Source: Stieleria mannarensis
GTDB lineage: Bacteria; Planctomycetota; Planctomycetia; Pirellulales; Pirellulaceae
Assembly (NCBI RefSeq): GCF_014154935.1
Contig: NZ_JACEHH010000029.1
Coordinates: 58,134 to 122,133, forward strand
Direction of reading: 5' to 3'
DNA: 64,000 nucleotides
Under the pieces are notes generated by a model. The model searched no databases. It saw nothing but the letters and a program-made list of their open reading frames with translations, and was not told the origin of the DNA. The stretch's first letter is position 1; each line of letters starts with the position of its first letter. Position numbers and translations under genes: made by a program. Below, piece after piece: positions 18,989 through 27,319 of this stretch.

Positions 18989-20390
18989 GCGCAGCCTCCC
19001 CGATCTGGCGTTTCGATTCCGGTTTGACCGACACGTCGTCAGCTGAATCCGAGTCCGTCGCGTCATCGACCACCATCGGCGCATTCTCGCGCGTCTCCTT
19101 CAGGAACCGCTCGACGTGGTCGATCGCCCGCACGATCTCATCTCGCGAAGGTTGGGCACGGGCAAATTTCACCAAGTCGGCCTGGCGCAGAAACTCGCGT
19201 AACAAGCTTTGATGGTCGGCCGAAAAATCCGGTGACTGTCCGATCGATGACAGGAACTCTTCGGTCGTCAGTTCGGGCGCACGCATTTCGAAGCGGTCTT
19301 CGATATATTTGCGCAGGATGTACGACAGACCGACGTAGAACTCGTCGATTTGCGGCCCGGTGCTGCGTGGCGTTTGCAACAATTTTGACAGACGCGCGGT
19401 GGCGACGTCATAGGCCGATCGGCGTCGCTTGCGTCGACGCGCCGCCGCGAGGGCTCGGACCACAAACGGCAACGCCACGAGTGTGACGACTGCGATCGCT
19501 GCCACCCACGGCCAGCGTGACGGCGCCGGCGGCTCGACCGGGTCCAATCGTTGCATCGGCGGTTTCAGGTCGACTGCGGCACCTTTGGGCAAGACCGACG
19601 CGACCTCGAATGGAATTCGGTCGGTCAGCACCTCGTAGGCGTCCAACCCCTCGGGCGCCTGCCGCTGACCCGCGCGGCGATCGACATACTCGATCAGAAT
19701 CGGCGGGATCACGTGTCGGCCCGACGAAGGCGGATCCAGCCGATAGGTTTGTTTGGCGATCGTGCGTCCGGCATCGTCGATGCTCTCACGCGGTGCGAAG
19801 TCGACGATGGAGAACCGATCCAAAGCGTCACCGAAATCGGGCATCAACACTTCGACATCCTTTTCCGCCGTCACTTCGATCGACAGCGTCACCGTGTCGC
19901 CGATGACCGGACGTTCGGGTTCCAGTGTGACATGAATCGAAACCGGACCGGATTGCCGTTGTTGGACGATCGACTGAGCCGCGGAGGATGATGTCAATAG
20001 AACGGAGCTGAGGAAAGCAAGTAGTGCAAACCCAAAACACCAGCCGCATTGCCGTCGGAGAATTTTGTCGGGACTTAACCCTCCCTGGCAGGGAGGGTCG
20101 AGCGCAGCGAGGGGAGGGTTGATTCGTCGTGGCTGCGTCAATCCGAGCCACAGGAAACCCTCCCCGCGTCGTCGCATACTCCTCCGCGACCCTCCCAGCG
20201 GGAGGGTGAGGGCGTAAACGCCTGATCGAGAAGAGGATAAAAAACGCACGACCTCTGGCAGGGAGGGGGAACTCAGGTCTTCATTTCGCGCATGAAGCCA
20301 GGGGTGAACGTGATGCGAGTGAAATTGGACCATGCGGTGAGAGGTCGAATCCTGAATCGCCGCACTGACGTCCCGCTTCATATAAATCAT
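18981..20390 (-). CDS. BatD-like membrane protein with repeat-derived N-terminal leader
   Basis: ATG 20390 overlaps the DUF58 stop (ATGA) and gives 469 residues. The mature part has an Ig-like domain (VSIHVTLEPERPVIGDTVTL), a membrane helix (WPWVAAIAVVTLVALPFVV) and a helical tail (IDEFYVGLSYILRKYIEDRF) typical of MoxR-operon proteins related to BatD / DUF4381. The secretion signal (hydrophobic 116-133, SSSAAQS) lies unusually far in, because codons ~58-105 come from a palindromic repeat (20077-20217). No ATG, GTG or TTG lies between the repeat and the hydrophobic segment, so either the long leader is translated or a rare start is used. Confidence 0.75.
   Translation of the reverse strand: MIYMKRDVSAAIQDSTSHRMVQFHSHHVHPWLHARNEDLSSPSLPEVVRFLSSSRSGVYALTLPLGGSRRSMRRRGEGFLWLGLTQPRRINPPLAALDPPCQGGLSPDKILRRQCGWCFGFALLAFLSSVLLTSSSAAQSIVQQRQSGPVSIHVTLEPERPVIGDTVTLSIEVTAEKDVEVLMPDFGDALDRFSIVDFAPRESIDDAGRTIAKQTYRLDPPSSGRHVIPPILIEYVDRRAGQRQAPEGLDAYEVLTDRIPFEVASVLPKGAAVDLKPPMQRLDPVEPPAPSRWPWVAAIAVVTLVALPFVVRALAAARRRKRRRSAYDVATARLSKLLQTPRSTGPQIDEFYVGLSYILRKYIEDRFEMRAPELTTEEFLSSIGQSPDFSADHQSLLREFLRQADLVKFARAQPSRDEIVRAIDHVERFLKETRENAPMVVDDATDSDSADDVSVKPESKRQIGEAAHG
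20077..20217. repeat. Palindromic CCCTCCC-type element within coding frame
   Basis: CCCTCCCTGGCAGGGAGGG at 20080-20098 is a palindrome. GGGGAGGGTT (20111-20120) is mirrored by AACCCTCCCC (20156-20165), and CCCTCCCAGCGGGAGGGTGA (20190-20209) forms another hairpin. A further partial copy (TGGCAGGGAGGGGG) sits near 20256. The element is read in frame as residues ~58-105 of the BatD-like gene. Confidence 0.7.
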
Positions 20391-21337
20391 CGCATCCTCC
20401 GTTGACGCATCTGGAAAAATTTCACCAGCGGATCGACGACATCACCCTGGGCATCGATGTGAATGAAGTCGATTCCGGCGCGGCCGAAACTGCGACGCAG
20501 GTCGTCGACACGCTGTGCGGCCGTCGCGGCGACATGATCGCGAAACGCCGCCGATCCCGCGTCGCACTGGATCACGCGACCGGTTTCTGCGTCTTCCAAA
20601 TTAACCAGTCCGACGCCGGGAAATTCCATTTCTTTAGGATCGGTCACCAAGACCGCGATCACGTCATGTTTGCGATTGGCGCTTTGCATCGCCTCCAGAA
20701 ACCCGTCGCCCAGAAAATCGCTGATGACAAAGCAGATCGCTTTGCGGGTGGTCACCGACATCAGAAACTGCATCGCCCCGGCGATGTCGGTCGCCTGGCG
20801 TCCGCTACGCCACCAGTTGCGGCGGCGCCCGATCGGCAACCAGCGACGCCGCTTTCGCGTCGGGCGTGTTTCCACATTGCCGTGGGCCAGGACCTCGCGG
20901 ATGACGCGCAACGAATGCCGTTGGCCTTTGCGCGCCGGGATGTATTGCTCGATTGCACCGTGAAACAGCGTCAGTCCGATTTTGTCATCGTTCAGTGTGG
21001 CCGAATACGCCAGCAGGGCACTCAGTTCCGCGGTCACGTCGCGTTTGCTGCGTTGGCCGGATCCGAAATCCTGGGACGCGGAAACGTCGGCCATCACCAT
21101 CAATGTCAATTGTCGGTCTTCGACATAGCGTTTGACAAACGGTTGGCCGATCCTGGCGGTGACGTTCCAGTCGATCGTTCGGACGTCATCGCCGGGGATG
21201 TAGGGGCGGACTTCGTCGAACTCGATCCCACGGCCCTTGAACACCGAGACGTATTGTCCGGCCAGAACGTCGGCCACTTGGCGACCGGTTCGGACTTGGA
21301 TCTCTCGGACTCTGCGTATGACTTCGCGAGGCAACAT
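20387..21337 (-). CDS. DUF58 domain protein of the MoxR/Bat operon
   Basis: This 316-residue protein carries the DUF58 signature (GIEFDEVRPYIPGDDVRTIDWN, split as seen near residues 37-58) and a degenerate VWA-like fold behind it (LMVMADVSASQDFG; FVISDFLGDGF). DUF58 proteins are constant companions of MoxR ATPases and Bat genes. Function is unproven, probably an adaptor or substrate. It starts at ATG 21337, 24 bases after the moxR stop, and its TGA overlaps the next gene's ATG, which implies translational coupling. Confidence 0.9.
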   Translation of the reverse strand: MLPREVIRRVREIQVRTGRQVADVLAGQYVSVFKGRGIEFDEVRPYIPGDDVRTIDWNVTARIGQPFVKRYVEDRQLTLMVMADVSASQDFGSGQRSKRDVTAELSALLAYSATLNDDKIGLTLFHGAIEQYIPARKGQRHSLRVIREVLAHGNVETRPTRKRRRWLPIGRRRNWWRSGRQATDIAGAMQFLMSVTTRKAICFVISDFLGDGFLEAMQSANRKHDVIAVLVTDPKEMEFPGVGLVNLEDAETGRVIQCDAGSAAFRDHVAATAAQRVDDLRRSFGRAGIDFIHIDAQGDVVDPLVKFFQMRQRRMR

Positions 21338-21361
21338 GGCTGGCGGCGTCGGTTTCCAGTT

Positions 21362-22348
21362 TTATGGAACGGGGACGTTGTCCAGAATGTGTCGAATCAC
21401 GTCGTCGACCGACTTGCCTTCGGCTTCCGCTTCGTAGGTCAGCACGACGCGGTGTCGCAACACGTCGGGAGCCAACGATTTGATGTCGTGCGGGGTCACA
21501 TAGCTGCGGCCTTCCAGAAACGCGTGCGCCTTGCCGGCTTGAAGCAGGTAGATCGACGCCCGCGGGCTGGCCCCCATTTCGATCATGTTTTCCAGTGACG
21601 CGATCGCCGCCCCGGCGGCGTCGCGGGTCGCCCGGACGACATCGATCGTGTAGTCGCGGACTTTGTCGTCGCACCAAATCTTCTCGACCACCGCACGGGC
21701 TTCCAAGATTTCTTCCGGCGACGTCACGGCCGAGATTTCCGGAATCGCTTTTCCGCCGGCCATGCGGTCGACGATCTTTCGTTCGTCTTCCCGCGAAGGG
21801 TAATCGATCCGGGCCTTCAACATGAACCGGTCGACCTGGGCCTCCGGCAACGGATAGGTTCCTTCCTGCTCGATCGGGTTTTGCGTCGCCATCACCAAAA
21901 ACGGCTGTTCAAAACGGAAGGTTTCGGTGCCGATCGTGACCTGCCGTTCCTGCATCGCCTCCAACAACGCCGCCTGCACCTTGGCCGGGGCGCGGTTGAT
22001 TTCGTCGGCCAAAATCAGGTTGGAAAAAATCGGCCCGCGTTTGACGCTGTAGGTCGCTTCTTTGGGATTGAAGACTTCGGTGCCGATCACATCCGCCGGC
22101 AGCATGTCTGGGGTAAACTGAATGCGCGAGAAATCGGTGCGGATCGCGCGAGCCAGACTGCTGACGGTCAGCGTTTTTGCCAGTCCCGGGACGCCTTCGA
22201 GCAACACGTGCCCTCCGGTCAATAACCCGATCAATAGACGCGAAACCATCGTTTCCTGCCCGACCAGCAATCGGGCCACTTCGTCCGTCAGCCGACTGCA
22301 GATTTCAGAATATTTGGCAATCTGTTCGTCTATTTGGGGTGCGTTCAT
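21362..22348 (-). CDS. moxR: MoxR family AAA+ ATPase
   Basis: This 328-residue AAA+ protein starts at ATG 22348 (MNAPQIDEQIAKYSEICS). Walker A (EGVPGLAKT), Walker B (LILADEINRAPAKVQ) and sensor-1 (MATQNPIEQEGTYPLPEAQ) are intact. MoxR ATPases act as chaperones for VWA-domain partners, and here the partners follow in the same operon. An in-frame start at 22444 would extend through the candidate promoter and is unlikely. It is the first gene of the seven-gene minus-strand cluster 11402-22348. Confidence 0.94.
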   Translation of the reverse strand: MNAPQIDEQIAKYSEICSRLTDEVARLLVGQETMVSRLLIGLLTGGHVLLEGVPGLAKTLTVSSLARAIRTDFSRIQFTPDMLPADVIGTEVFNPKEATYSVKRGPIFSNLILADEINRAPAKVQAALLEAMQERQVTIGTETFRFEQPFLVMATQNPIEQEGTYPLPEAQVDRFMLKARIDYPSREDERKIVDRMAGGKAIPEISAVTSPEEILEARAVVEKIWCDDKVRDYTIDVVRATRDAAGAAIASLENMIEMGASPRASIYLLQAGKAHAFLEGRSYVTPHDIKSLAPDVLRHRVVLTYEAEAEGKSVDDVIRHILDNVPVP

Positions 22349-22415
22349 GGTCTCCGCAATGAAATCAGTGCCTGTCAAATCGGCCGGAATCCTGACCGGT
22401 CGCCCTGCGAGCGGT

Positions 22416-22444
22416 ATTACAGACGGAATTACGAAAAAGATCAA
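22416..22444 (-). promoter_or_regulatory. Candidate sigma-70-type promoter of the moxR-bat operon
   Basis: Reading the minus strand, TTGATC (22444-22439) is followed after exactly 17 bases by TGTAAT (22421-22416). These match the -35 and -10 consensus at 4/6 and 5/6 positions. The predicted transcript start is about 60 bases before the moxR ATG. No operator was recognised. Confidence 0.45.
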
Positions 22445-22636
22445 TCTCCGGTTCGATGGCCGCCGCCCGAGGAAGATAAAAATGGAACGAGTGACAGAGT
22501 TGGGCCGCTGGAATCAACAGCTTCGGCAACATCGCTTCACAGAACGTCGCCTGCTTTCACCACCGCCTGCCGGTGGTGCTGAACGCTTTCTAAGAAATCG
22601 TGGCGTTCATCGAGCGTCCGCTCTCGGCAAGCCGGG

Positions 22637-22820
22637 TGGGGCAAAACAATGGTCTGTGTAGAAAGGCAGAATGATACGGGGCAGAATGATGTCGTGATCC
22701 GACGGTCGGCCGAGTGCCTCGCTCCCAACGCGTTTTTCCATCGTCTTACCCCCATCGTCTTGCCCCCATTGTTTTGCCCCCCCTCCCAACCCCCATCATT
22801 CTGCCCCGTATCATTCTGCC
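22637..22820. repeat. Inverted blocks of CAGAATGAT / CAAAACAATGG modules
   Basis: The 516-base gap between moxR and the esterase holds a left block with GGGGCAAAACAATGG (22637) and GGCAGAATGATACGGGGCAG (start 22664). A right block carries the exact reverse complement of the 26-base second unit (22795-22820) and of the first (near 22766-22780). The order is A-B...A'-B'. Related modules occur at 23961-24086, 32022-32070, 36288-36691, 40738-41044 and 51974-52008. No gene was seen in the gap. Confidence 0.75.
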
Positions 22821-22864
22821 TCCCCTTTCCCCCTTCCAAACTTCGTAAAACAGCAACCAACCCC

Positions 22865-23932
22865 ATGAACGACACAACAAACGCTCGCCCCACCTCCCTA
22901 CCAACCCTGTTTTGGGTCCTGCTAACGCTGGCCATCTTCCCCGTCCCCGGAAACGCCGACGACTACCGCGAGACGCCGGGCACCGAGGGAAACGGTGACT
23001 ACACGATCGGTCCCGACTACACCCTCGATCCCGACTTGACCGATCGCGGCAACCCCAAGGGCAAGCTGTTTGAGTTTTCGATGCCGCTGGCCGACAGCAA
23101 GATCTTTCGCGGCGACGACAAAACGCTGGACCCGAAGAAACCGGTGCGGACCGAACGGAAAATCTGGGTGTATGTTCCGGCGGCCTATCAAGACGGCACG
23201 CCGGCACCGATCCTGGTCACCCATGACGGCCCCAGCCGACTGGACTTGGTCCGCAACGCGCTCGATAACCTGACGATTTCCGACGCCCCCGACCGCCGCC
23301 TCCCCGCCTTCATCACCATCGCCGTGCAAAACGGCGGCAACGACAGTTACGGCAGCCAGCGAGGCCTGGAGTATGACACGATGTCCGACCGCTTGGCACG
23401 GTTCATCAACGACGAAGTCTTGCCGGCCGTGCTGGCGAACCCCGAGATCAAAGCGGCCTATCCGAACATCGCGTTTACAGACAACCCATGGGGCAAGGCC
23501 GTGATGGGATGCAGCAGCGGAGGTGCCGCGGCGCTGACCATGGGCTGGTTCCGCCCCGACCTGTTTCGCCGCCTGATCACCTACTCCGGCACCTTCGTCG
23601 ACCAGCAAGACCATGACGCGGCCGAAGAAGCGACGTACCCGTTGGGCGCTTGGGAATACCACTCCGGAATGAAACTGATCGAGAACAGCGAAAAGAAACC
23701 GCTGCGGATCTTCACCCACGTCGCCGAAAACGACAATCGCGCCAACGATCCCGAAGACACCTATCACAACTGGGTGATGGCCAACCGACGCACCGCGGCG
23801 GCACTGAAAGCCAAAGGCTATGACTATCGTTTCGTCTTCAGCCGTGCCTCACGACACTGCGATCGCCGCGTATTCGAACACACCCTGGCCGATACGCTGG
23901 TCTGGATGTGGCGCGGCTACGAAGCGGAATGA
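22865..23932 (+). CDS. Secreted esterase of the enterochelin-esterase-like alpha/beta hydrolase family
   Basis: ATG 22865 gives 355 residues with a signal peptide (hydrophobic segment about 15-29, PGNADD). The nucleophile motif is GCSSGGAAALTMGW, with the GxSxGG form seen in Fes/D-esterase-like hydrolases. A plausible acid lies in FTHVAENDNRANDPEDTYHNW and the His in FSRASRHCDRR. The natural substrate is unknown; in planctomycetes such enzymes often accompany polysaccharide catabolism. An in-frame extension to 22649 runs through repeat DNA and was rejected as a start. Confidence 0.82.
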   Translation: MNDTTNARPTSLPTLFWVLLTLAIFPVPGNADDYRETPGTEGNGDYTIGPDYTLDPDLTDRGNPKGKLFEFSMPLADSKIFRGDDKTLDPKKPVRTERKIWVYVPAAYQDGTPAPILVTHDGPSRLDLVRNALDNLTISDAPDRRLPAFITIAVQNGGNDSYGSQRGLEYDTMSDRLARFINDEVLPAVLANPEIKAAYPNIAFTDNPWGKAVMGCSSGGAAALTMGWFRPDLFRRLITYSGTFVDQQDHDAAEEATYPLGAWEYHSGMKLIENSEKKPLRIFTHVAENDNRANDPEDTYHNWVMANRRTAAALKAKGYDYRFVFSRASRHCDRRVFEHTLADTLVWMWRGYEAE

Positions 23933-23960
23933 CGTTGGGGCGTGATGGATGGTAGATCGA

Positions 23961-24086
23961 TGGGGGCAAAACGATAGAAGGCAGAATGATACGGGGCAGA
24001 ATGATGGTGGAATGAATGATGGAAGGGCAAACCGTGTTAGTCGGTCTCATCCTTTCTTAAATTGTTTTGCCCCCATCGTTTTGCCC
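23961..24086. repeat. Repeat modules between convergent genes
   Basis: GGGGGCAAAACGATAG (23962) and GGCAGAATGATACGGGGCAG (23980 onward) sit just after the esterase. ATTGTTTTGCCCCCATCGTT followed by TTGCCC (24061-24086) faces them in opposite orientation. Transcripts from either side could fold into long hairpins. The position between the ends of two convergent genes fits a bidirectional terminator, which is inference. Confidence 0.65.
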
Positions 24087-24163
24087 AACTCCCAACTCCC
24101 AACTCCCAACTCCCAACTCCCAACTCCCAACTCCCAACTCCCAACTCCCAACTCCCAACTCCC
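24087..24163. repeat. Heptanucleotide tandem repeat (AACTCCC) x 11
   Basis: Eleven perfect copies of AACTCCC run from 24087 to 24163 with no spacers. The last base is also the last base of the PLD-like gene's stop codon (TAG on the minus strand), so the array starts directly after that gene. A 7-base unit shifts the reading frame with each copy change. It lies outside the coding region, so any effect would be on the 3' end. Confidence 0.95.
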
Positions 24164-24855
24164 TACCCCCCCAACTCCTTCCAAAGCTTGTCAAACGCCA
24201 CGCGAAACGACTTCAACAACCTCCTGTCCCCGGTGACGATAAAATTCTCCTCGTTATTCCGGGCCGCACTGCGGGTCCAGTTGTAGCTGCCGGTCAGCAA
24301 TTGCGACCGGTCGAAGATCGCGAACTTGTGGTGCATGTGATACTCGGTGCGGTCGACACGCACCGGGACTCCCAAGCGAGCCAACTGGTCGATGTCAGAG
24401 CCCAGGTCGGTGGATTTGTCGTTGTCAGAAATGATTCGAATCGCCACGCCGCGCCGGTGCGCCGCAAGGATCGCGTCTTTGATCCGGTCATCGGTGATCG
24501 TGAAGACACAAACATCGACCGACTTACGTGATGACGTGAACAACCGGTTGATCTTGCCGACGCAGGCGTCATCGGGGCTGAAGAACGCTTCGGAGCGGAG
24601 TTCGTGATTGCCCGAATCCTCTCGCGGCACCAGCACCTTCAACACATTTTCCAGCCAGTCGATCAGCTCCGCATCGTTAGCTCCGCCCAGTTGTTCGCGG
24701 ACCAATTTGAAGGCGACGTTGCGGGCATAGGCCAACTGCTGGTCGTCATCACCGATTTTTTCGATCACTTTTGCCAGCGCGCGTTTTTCACCGCGCGTCA
24801 ATCGGTAATCGGCCAACGTGATTTTTAAAGCGTCTTCAATGGAACCATCGGACAT
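24163..24855 (-). CDS. Single-HKD phospholipase D-like protein
   Basis: This 230-residue protein has one PLD active-site motif, [20 protein letters not shown], in the HxKx4D...GSxN form. This is the single-HKD type related to Nuc endonuclease and mitochondrial cardiolipin hydrolase, which act as homodimers. Residues 1-75 form a helical, TerB-like N-terminal region ([20 protein letters not shown]) of unknown role. No signal peptide is visible, so it is probably cytoplasmic. Nuclease and phospholipase activity are both possible. The stop abuts the heptamer array. Confidence 0.85.
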   Translation of the reverse strand: MSDGSIEDALKITLADYRLTRGEKRALAKVIEKIGDDDQQLAYARNVAFKLVREQLGGANDAELIDWLENVLKVLVPREDSGNHELRSEAFFSPDDACVGKINRLFTSSRKSVDVCVFTITDDRIKDAILAAHRRGVAIRIISDNDKSTDLGSDIDQLARLGVPVRVDRTEYHMHHKFAIFDRSQLLTGSYNWTRSAARNNEENFIVTGDRRLLKSFRVAFDKLWKELGG

Positions 24856-24891
24856 GGTCGGTCAACTCCGGTGCTCGTTTGCGGGAATCGA

Positions 24892-27159
24892 TCAATGGCA
24901 GTGCAGCGAGATCTGGTCGCTGGCATACTCGATCGTGAAGTGTGTTCCGTCGGAAGCGATGACTTCGTCGTCCGGGTTTGCGAACGCTCCGACAATTCGA
25001 TTGGCCGCCATGAGTGTGTAGGTTTGTCCCGGAACCGGCTTGAAACCGTCGCCGGTTGCCACGACCAGTTCGCCCGCCAACGTTGCGGTTCCTTGGATCT
25101 CGACCGGCGTCCGGTCTTGCGACAGGTCGGCGACATGGAGTGCGCTGTGTTTCGACTGGTGATAGTCCTCACGGATGCTCAAGTGTGGACGATCCGTTCC
25201 GGACACCGCGACCGTGCCATCGTTGTAGAGCGTTCCGTCGACCGTTCCGGATCCGGTCAGCGTGCCGCCGGGGTGGACGTCGACCCAGCGAAGCGTCGAC
25301 ACCGTTGCCCCGTTGAGTTGCAACACACCGCCGGCTGCGAGACGGACTTCGTTTCGGCCGGTCAGCTTGACGTTTTCTCCCAGCACCAGGGATTGCGACG
25401 CATCCTTCGATTTGCCCCCGGCGATCTCCAGCCCCAAAAACTCGACGTCGGCATCGGCACGGGCCGTGTTGGGGCGATCGCCGTCGTTGTGCACATGAGC
25501 GATCCATGACAGTTGTGGTGCACCGTCGTCGGTCAGGTAAGTGGTTCCGGCGTTGGTGTAGCGGTAATCCGACCAGTTGGCCGCATCAGTTACGGACGCA
25601 CCATTGGCTCCCGTCCAGTGGTGATAGGTGTGGGCAAACCCTTTCGGTTCGTCGACGCGTTCCCCCAACAGCAACGTTTGAAGTTCGCGTACCAGCTCGG
25701 GATGCTCGGCGGCGATGTCATCCGCTTCGGCGTGATCGGATTGAAGGTCGTACAGCTGGACGCCCTTTTTCGAGCGGACCAACTTCCAATTGCCGCGGAT
25801 GATCGATTGCCCGTTGCCGGCTTCGTGGATGATAAAGTCTCGGGTTCGCTGTTGACCGTTACCGGTCAATGTCGGTGCCAACGAGACACCGTCGACCCCC
25901 AGTGGCGGTGCGACGCCGGCGAGTTCGCAAAAAGTCGGCAACAGATCCGTCACGTCGACGACGCGATCGACATCAGTGCCCGCTTTCAAGTCCGATTCTT
26001 TGTGGATCATCGCCGGCCAACGCATCAGCAGCGGGACGCGAATGCCGCCTTCCTGGATACTGCCCTTCGTACCGCGCAAGCCCCCGTTGGCATCCAGTTC
26101 GACAAGGTTTTTGCCACGCGGGCCGCCGTTGTCGCTTTGAAAGATCACCAGCGTGTTGTCGGCGATGGAGTCGGAGGGGTCGCCGTCGTGGTTCGGGTCT
26201 TCCAGTGCGGCCAAAATGTTGCCGAAATGGGCGTCGATCCGCGTGACCATCGCCGCCCATTGCCGCGTCTGATCGGCAAGGCCGGCGTAGTGCGGATCGT
26301 CGGCGTAGGCTTTGTCCCACTCGGGCAGTCGCTCGATTTCACCGAACGGGGCGTGGGGAATCTGCACAGCCAACAAGCCAAAGAACGGCTGGCCGGTTTG
26401 GTTAAAGGTTTGTCCTTGGTGGCGGACAAAGTCCAACGCGGCGAAAGAATAGCAATCGTCGCAATAGGCCGTCTTGGGATAGTCGGCATGGTTTTGCAAC
26501 GCCGGCGTCGGGGGATAGTCCGCAGGACGCTGGTAGCGGCCCATCGAGTTGGGGATCAATTCGATGCCACCGATCGCGTCGTCGGCGGCGGGCGCACTCC
26601 ACAACGTCGGCTGAAAGAACGTGTGGGCGCGAACGTGGTGAAGTTCGGCCAGGACGTGTTTGTAACCGTGCGAGGTCGGCAGAGTTTGCACGTTGTCGAT
26701 CACCGGATTGGCTTGGTCCTTGGAGCCACCGTATCCCCATTTGCCCCAATACCCGGTCACATAGCCGGCCGCCGACAGTGCGTCCCCCATCAAGATCTCG
26801 TCGGCCCGCATCGCCTTTTTGGCGTTGTCGGGGTCGTTACGATCGGCAAACGTGTGGCCTTGGTGAAAACCCGACTGCTGCGAGGAGCGTGCCGGCGAAC
26901 AGACGTGGCATCCATAGCCGCGGGTGAAGTTCAGTCCCTCGGCCGCCAATCGGTCCAGATTCGGCGTGCGAACCGAAGACAGATTTTTGGCACGGCGCGC
27001 GGCTTGTCCATTAGGACCGATCGATCCCCAGCCCATGTCATCGACGTAGAAGTACAGGATGTTCGGACGCGGCGCATCCGCCCTCGCGCGCGTCGCGGCA
27101 TGGCCGAACCACAGACATGAAATCACGGTCAACGCAAGGCGGGGAGAGCAGCGTTTCAT
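24892..27159 (-). CDS. Secreted sulfatase with C-terminal beta-helix-like region
   Basis: ATG 27159 gives 755 residues with a signal peptide (about 1-28). Residues 33-500 form a family S1 sulfatase: metal ligands D40-D41 in YFYVDDMGW, and the formylglycine motif C87-S-P-A-R91. The C-terminal ~220 residues are glycine-rich, repetitive beta-type sequence (LAAGGVLQLNGATVS, VHPGGTLTGSGTVDGTLYND) like autotransporter passenger repeats, but without a membrane barrel. The enzyme probably desulfates a sulfated polysaccharide after export. The substrate cannot be told. An anaerobic or FGE-type maturase is needed but not in the window. Confidence 0.9.
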   Translation of the reverse strand: MKRCSPRLALTVISCLWFGHAATRARADAPRPNILYFYVDDMGWGSIGPNGQAARRAKNLSSVRTPNLDRLAAEGLNFTRGYGCHVCSPARSSQQSGFHQGHTFADRNDPDNAKKAMRADEILMGDALSAAGYVTGYWGKWGYGGSKDQANPVIDNVQTLPTSHGYKHVLAELHHVRAHTFFQPTLWSAPAADDAIGGIELIPNSMGRYQRPADYPPTPALQNHADYPKTAYCDDCYSFAALDFVRHQGQTFNQTGQPFFGLLAVQIPHAPFGEIERLPEWDKAYADDPHYAGLADQTRQWAAMVTRIDAHFGNILAALEDPNHDGDPSDSIADNTLVIFQSDNGGPRGKNLVELDANGGLRGTKGSIQEGGIRVPLLMRWPAMIHKESDLKAGTDVDRVVDVTDLLPTFCELAGVAPPLGVDGVSLAPTLTGNGQQRTRDFIIHEAGNGQSIIRGNWKLVRSKKGVQLYDLQSDHAEADDIAAEHPELVRELQTLLLGERVDEPKGFAHTYHHWTGANGASVTDAANWSDYRYTNAGTTYLTDDGAPQLSWIAHVHNDGDRPNTARADADVEFLGLEIAGGKSKDASQSLVLGENVKLTGRNEVRLAAGGVLQLNGATVSTLRWVDVHPGGTLTGSGTVDGTLYNDGTVAVSGTDRPHLSIREDYHQSKHSALHVADLSQDRTPVEIQGTATLAGELVVATGDGFKPVPGQTYTLMAANRIVGAFANPDDEVIASDGTHFTIEYASDQISLHCH

Positions 27160-27262
27160 AGGTAGTTTTTTGATGTCAGTGTTCGACTTCGTTTTATTCC
27201 GCAATTGGCACTCGACCACGATTGTAAATCATACCGTGGGGACGATGGTTATACTGTGAAAG

Positions 27263-27282
27263 GGCTGCCGGCACGCCGGCAG
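27263..27282. repeat. Short palindrome upstream of the GH5 gene
   Basis: GCTGCCGGC at 27263-27271 is the exact reverse complement of GCCGGCAGC at 27274-27282, with a 2-base centre. It lies in the divergent gap between the sulfatase and the cellulase. It could be a protein-binding site or a small dispersed palindrome. Confidence 0.5.
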
Positions 27283-27319
27283 CCAAGGCGACATTCTTGC
27301 GATCAATTCCGAGGTCGGT

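Noticed and set aside
20387..20390. Reading the BatD-like leader as a pseudogene caused by repeat insertion
   Set aside because: The frame is uninterrupted through the repeat, the start overlaps the upstream stop as ATGA, and all downstream domains are intact.
24087..24163. Possible CRISPR array
   Set aside because: The units are 7 bases with no spacers, so it is a microsatellite.
25513..27120. A 535-codon plus-strand frame opposite the first sulfatase
   Set aside because: Antisense to a gene with clear active-site motifs; no domain in the shadow translation.
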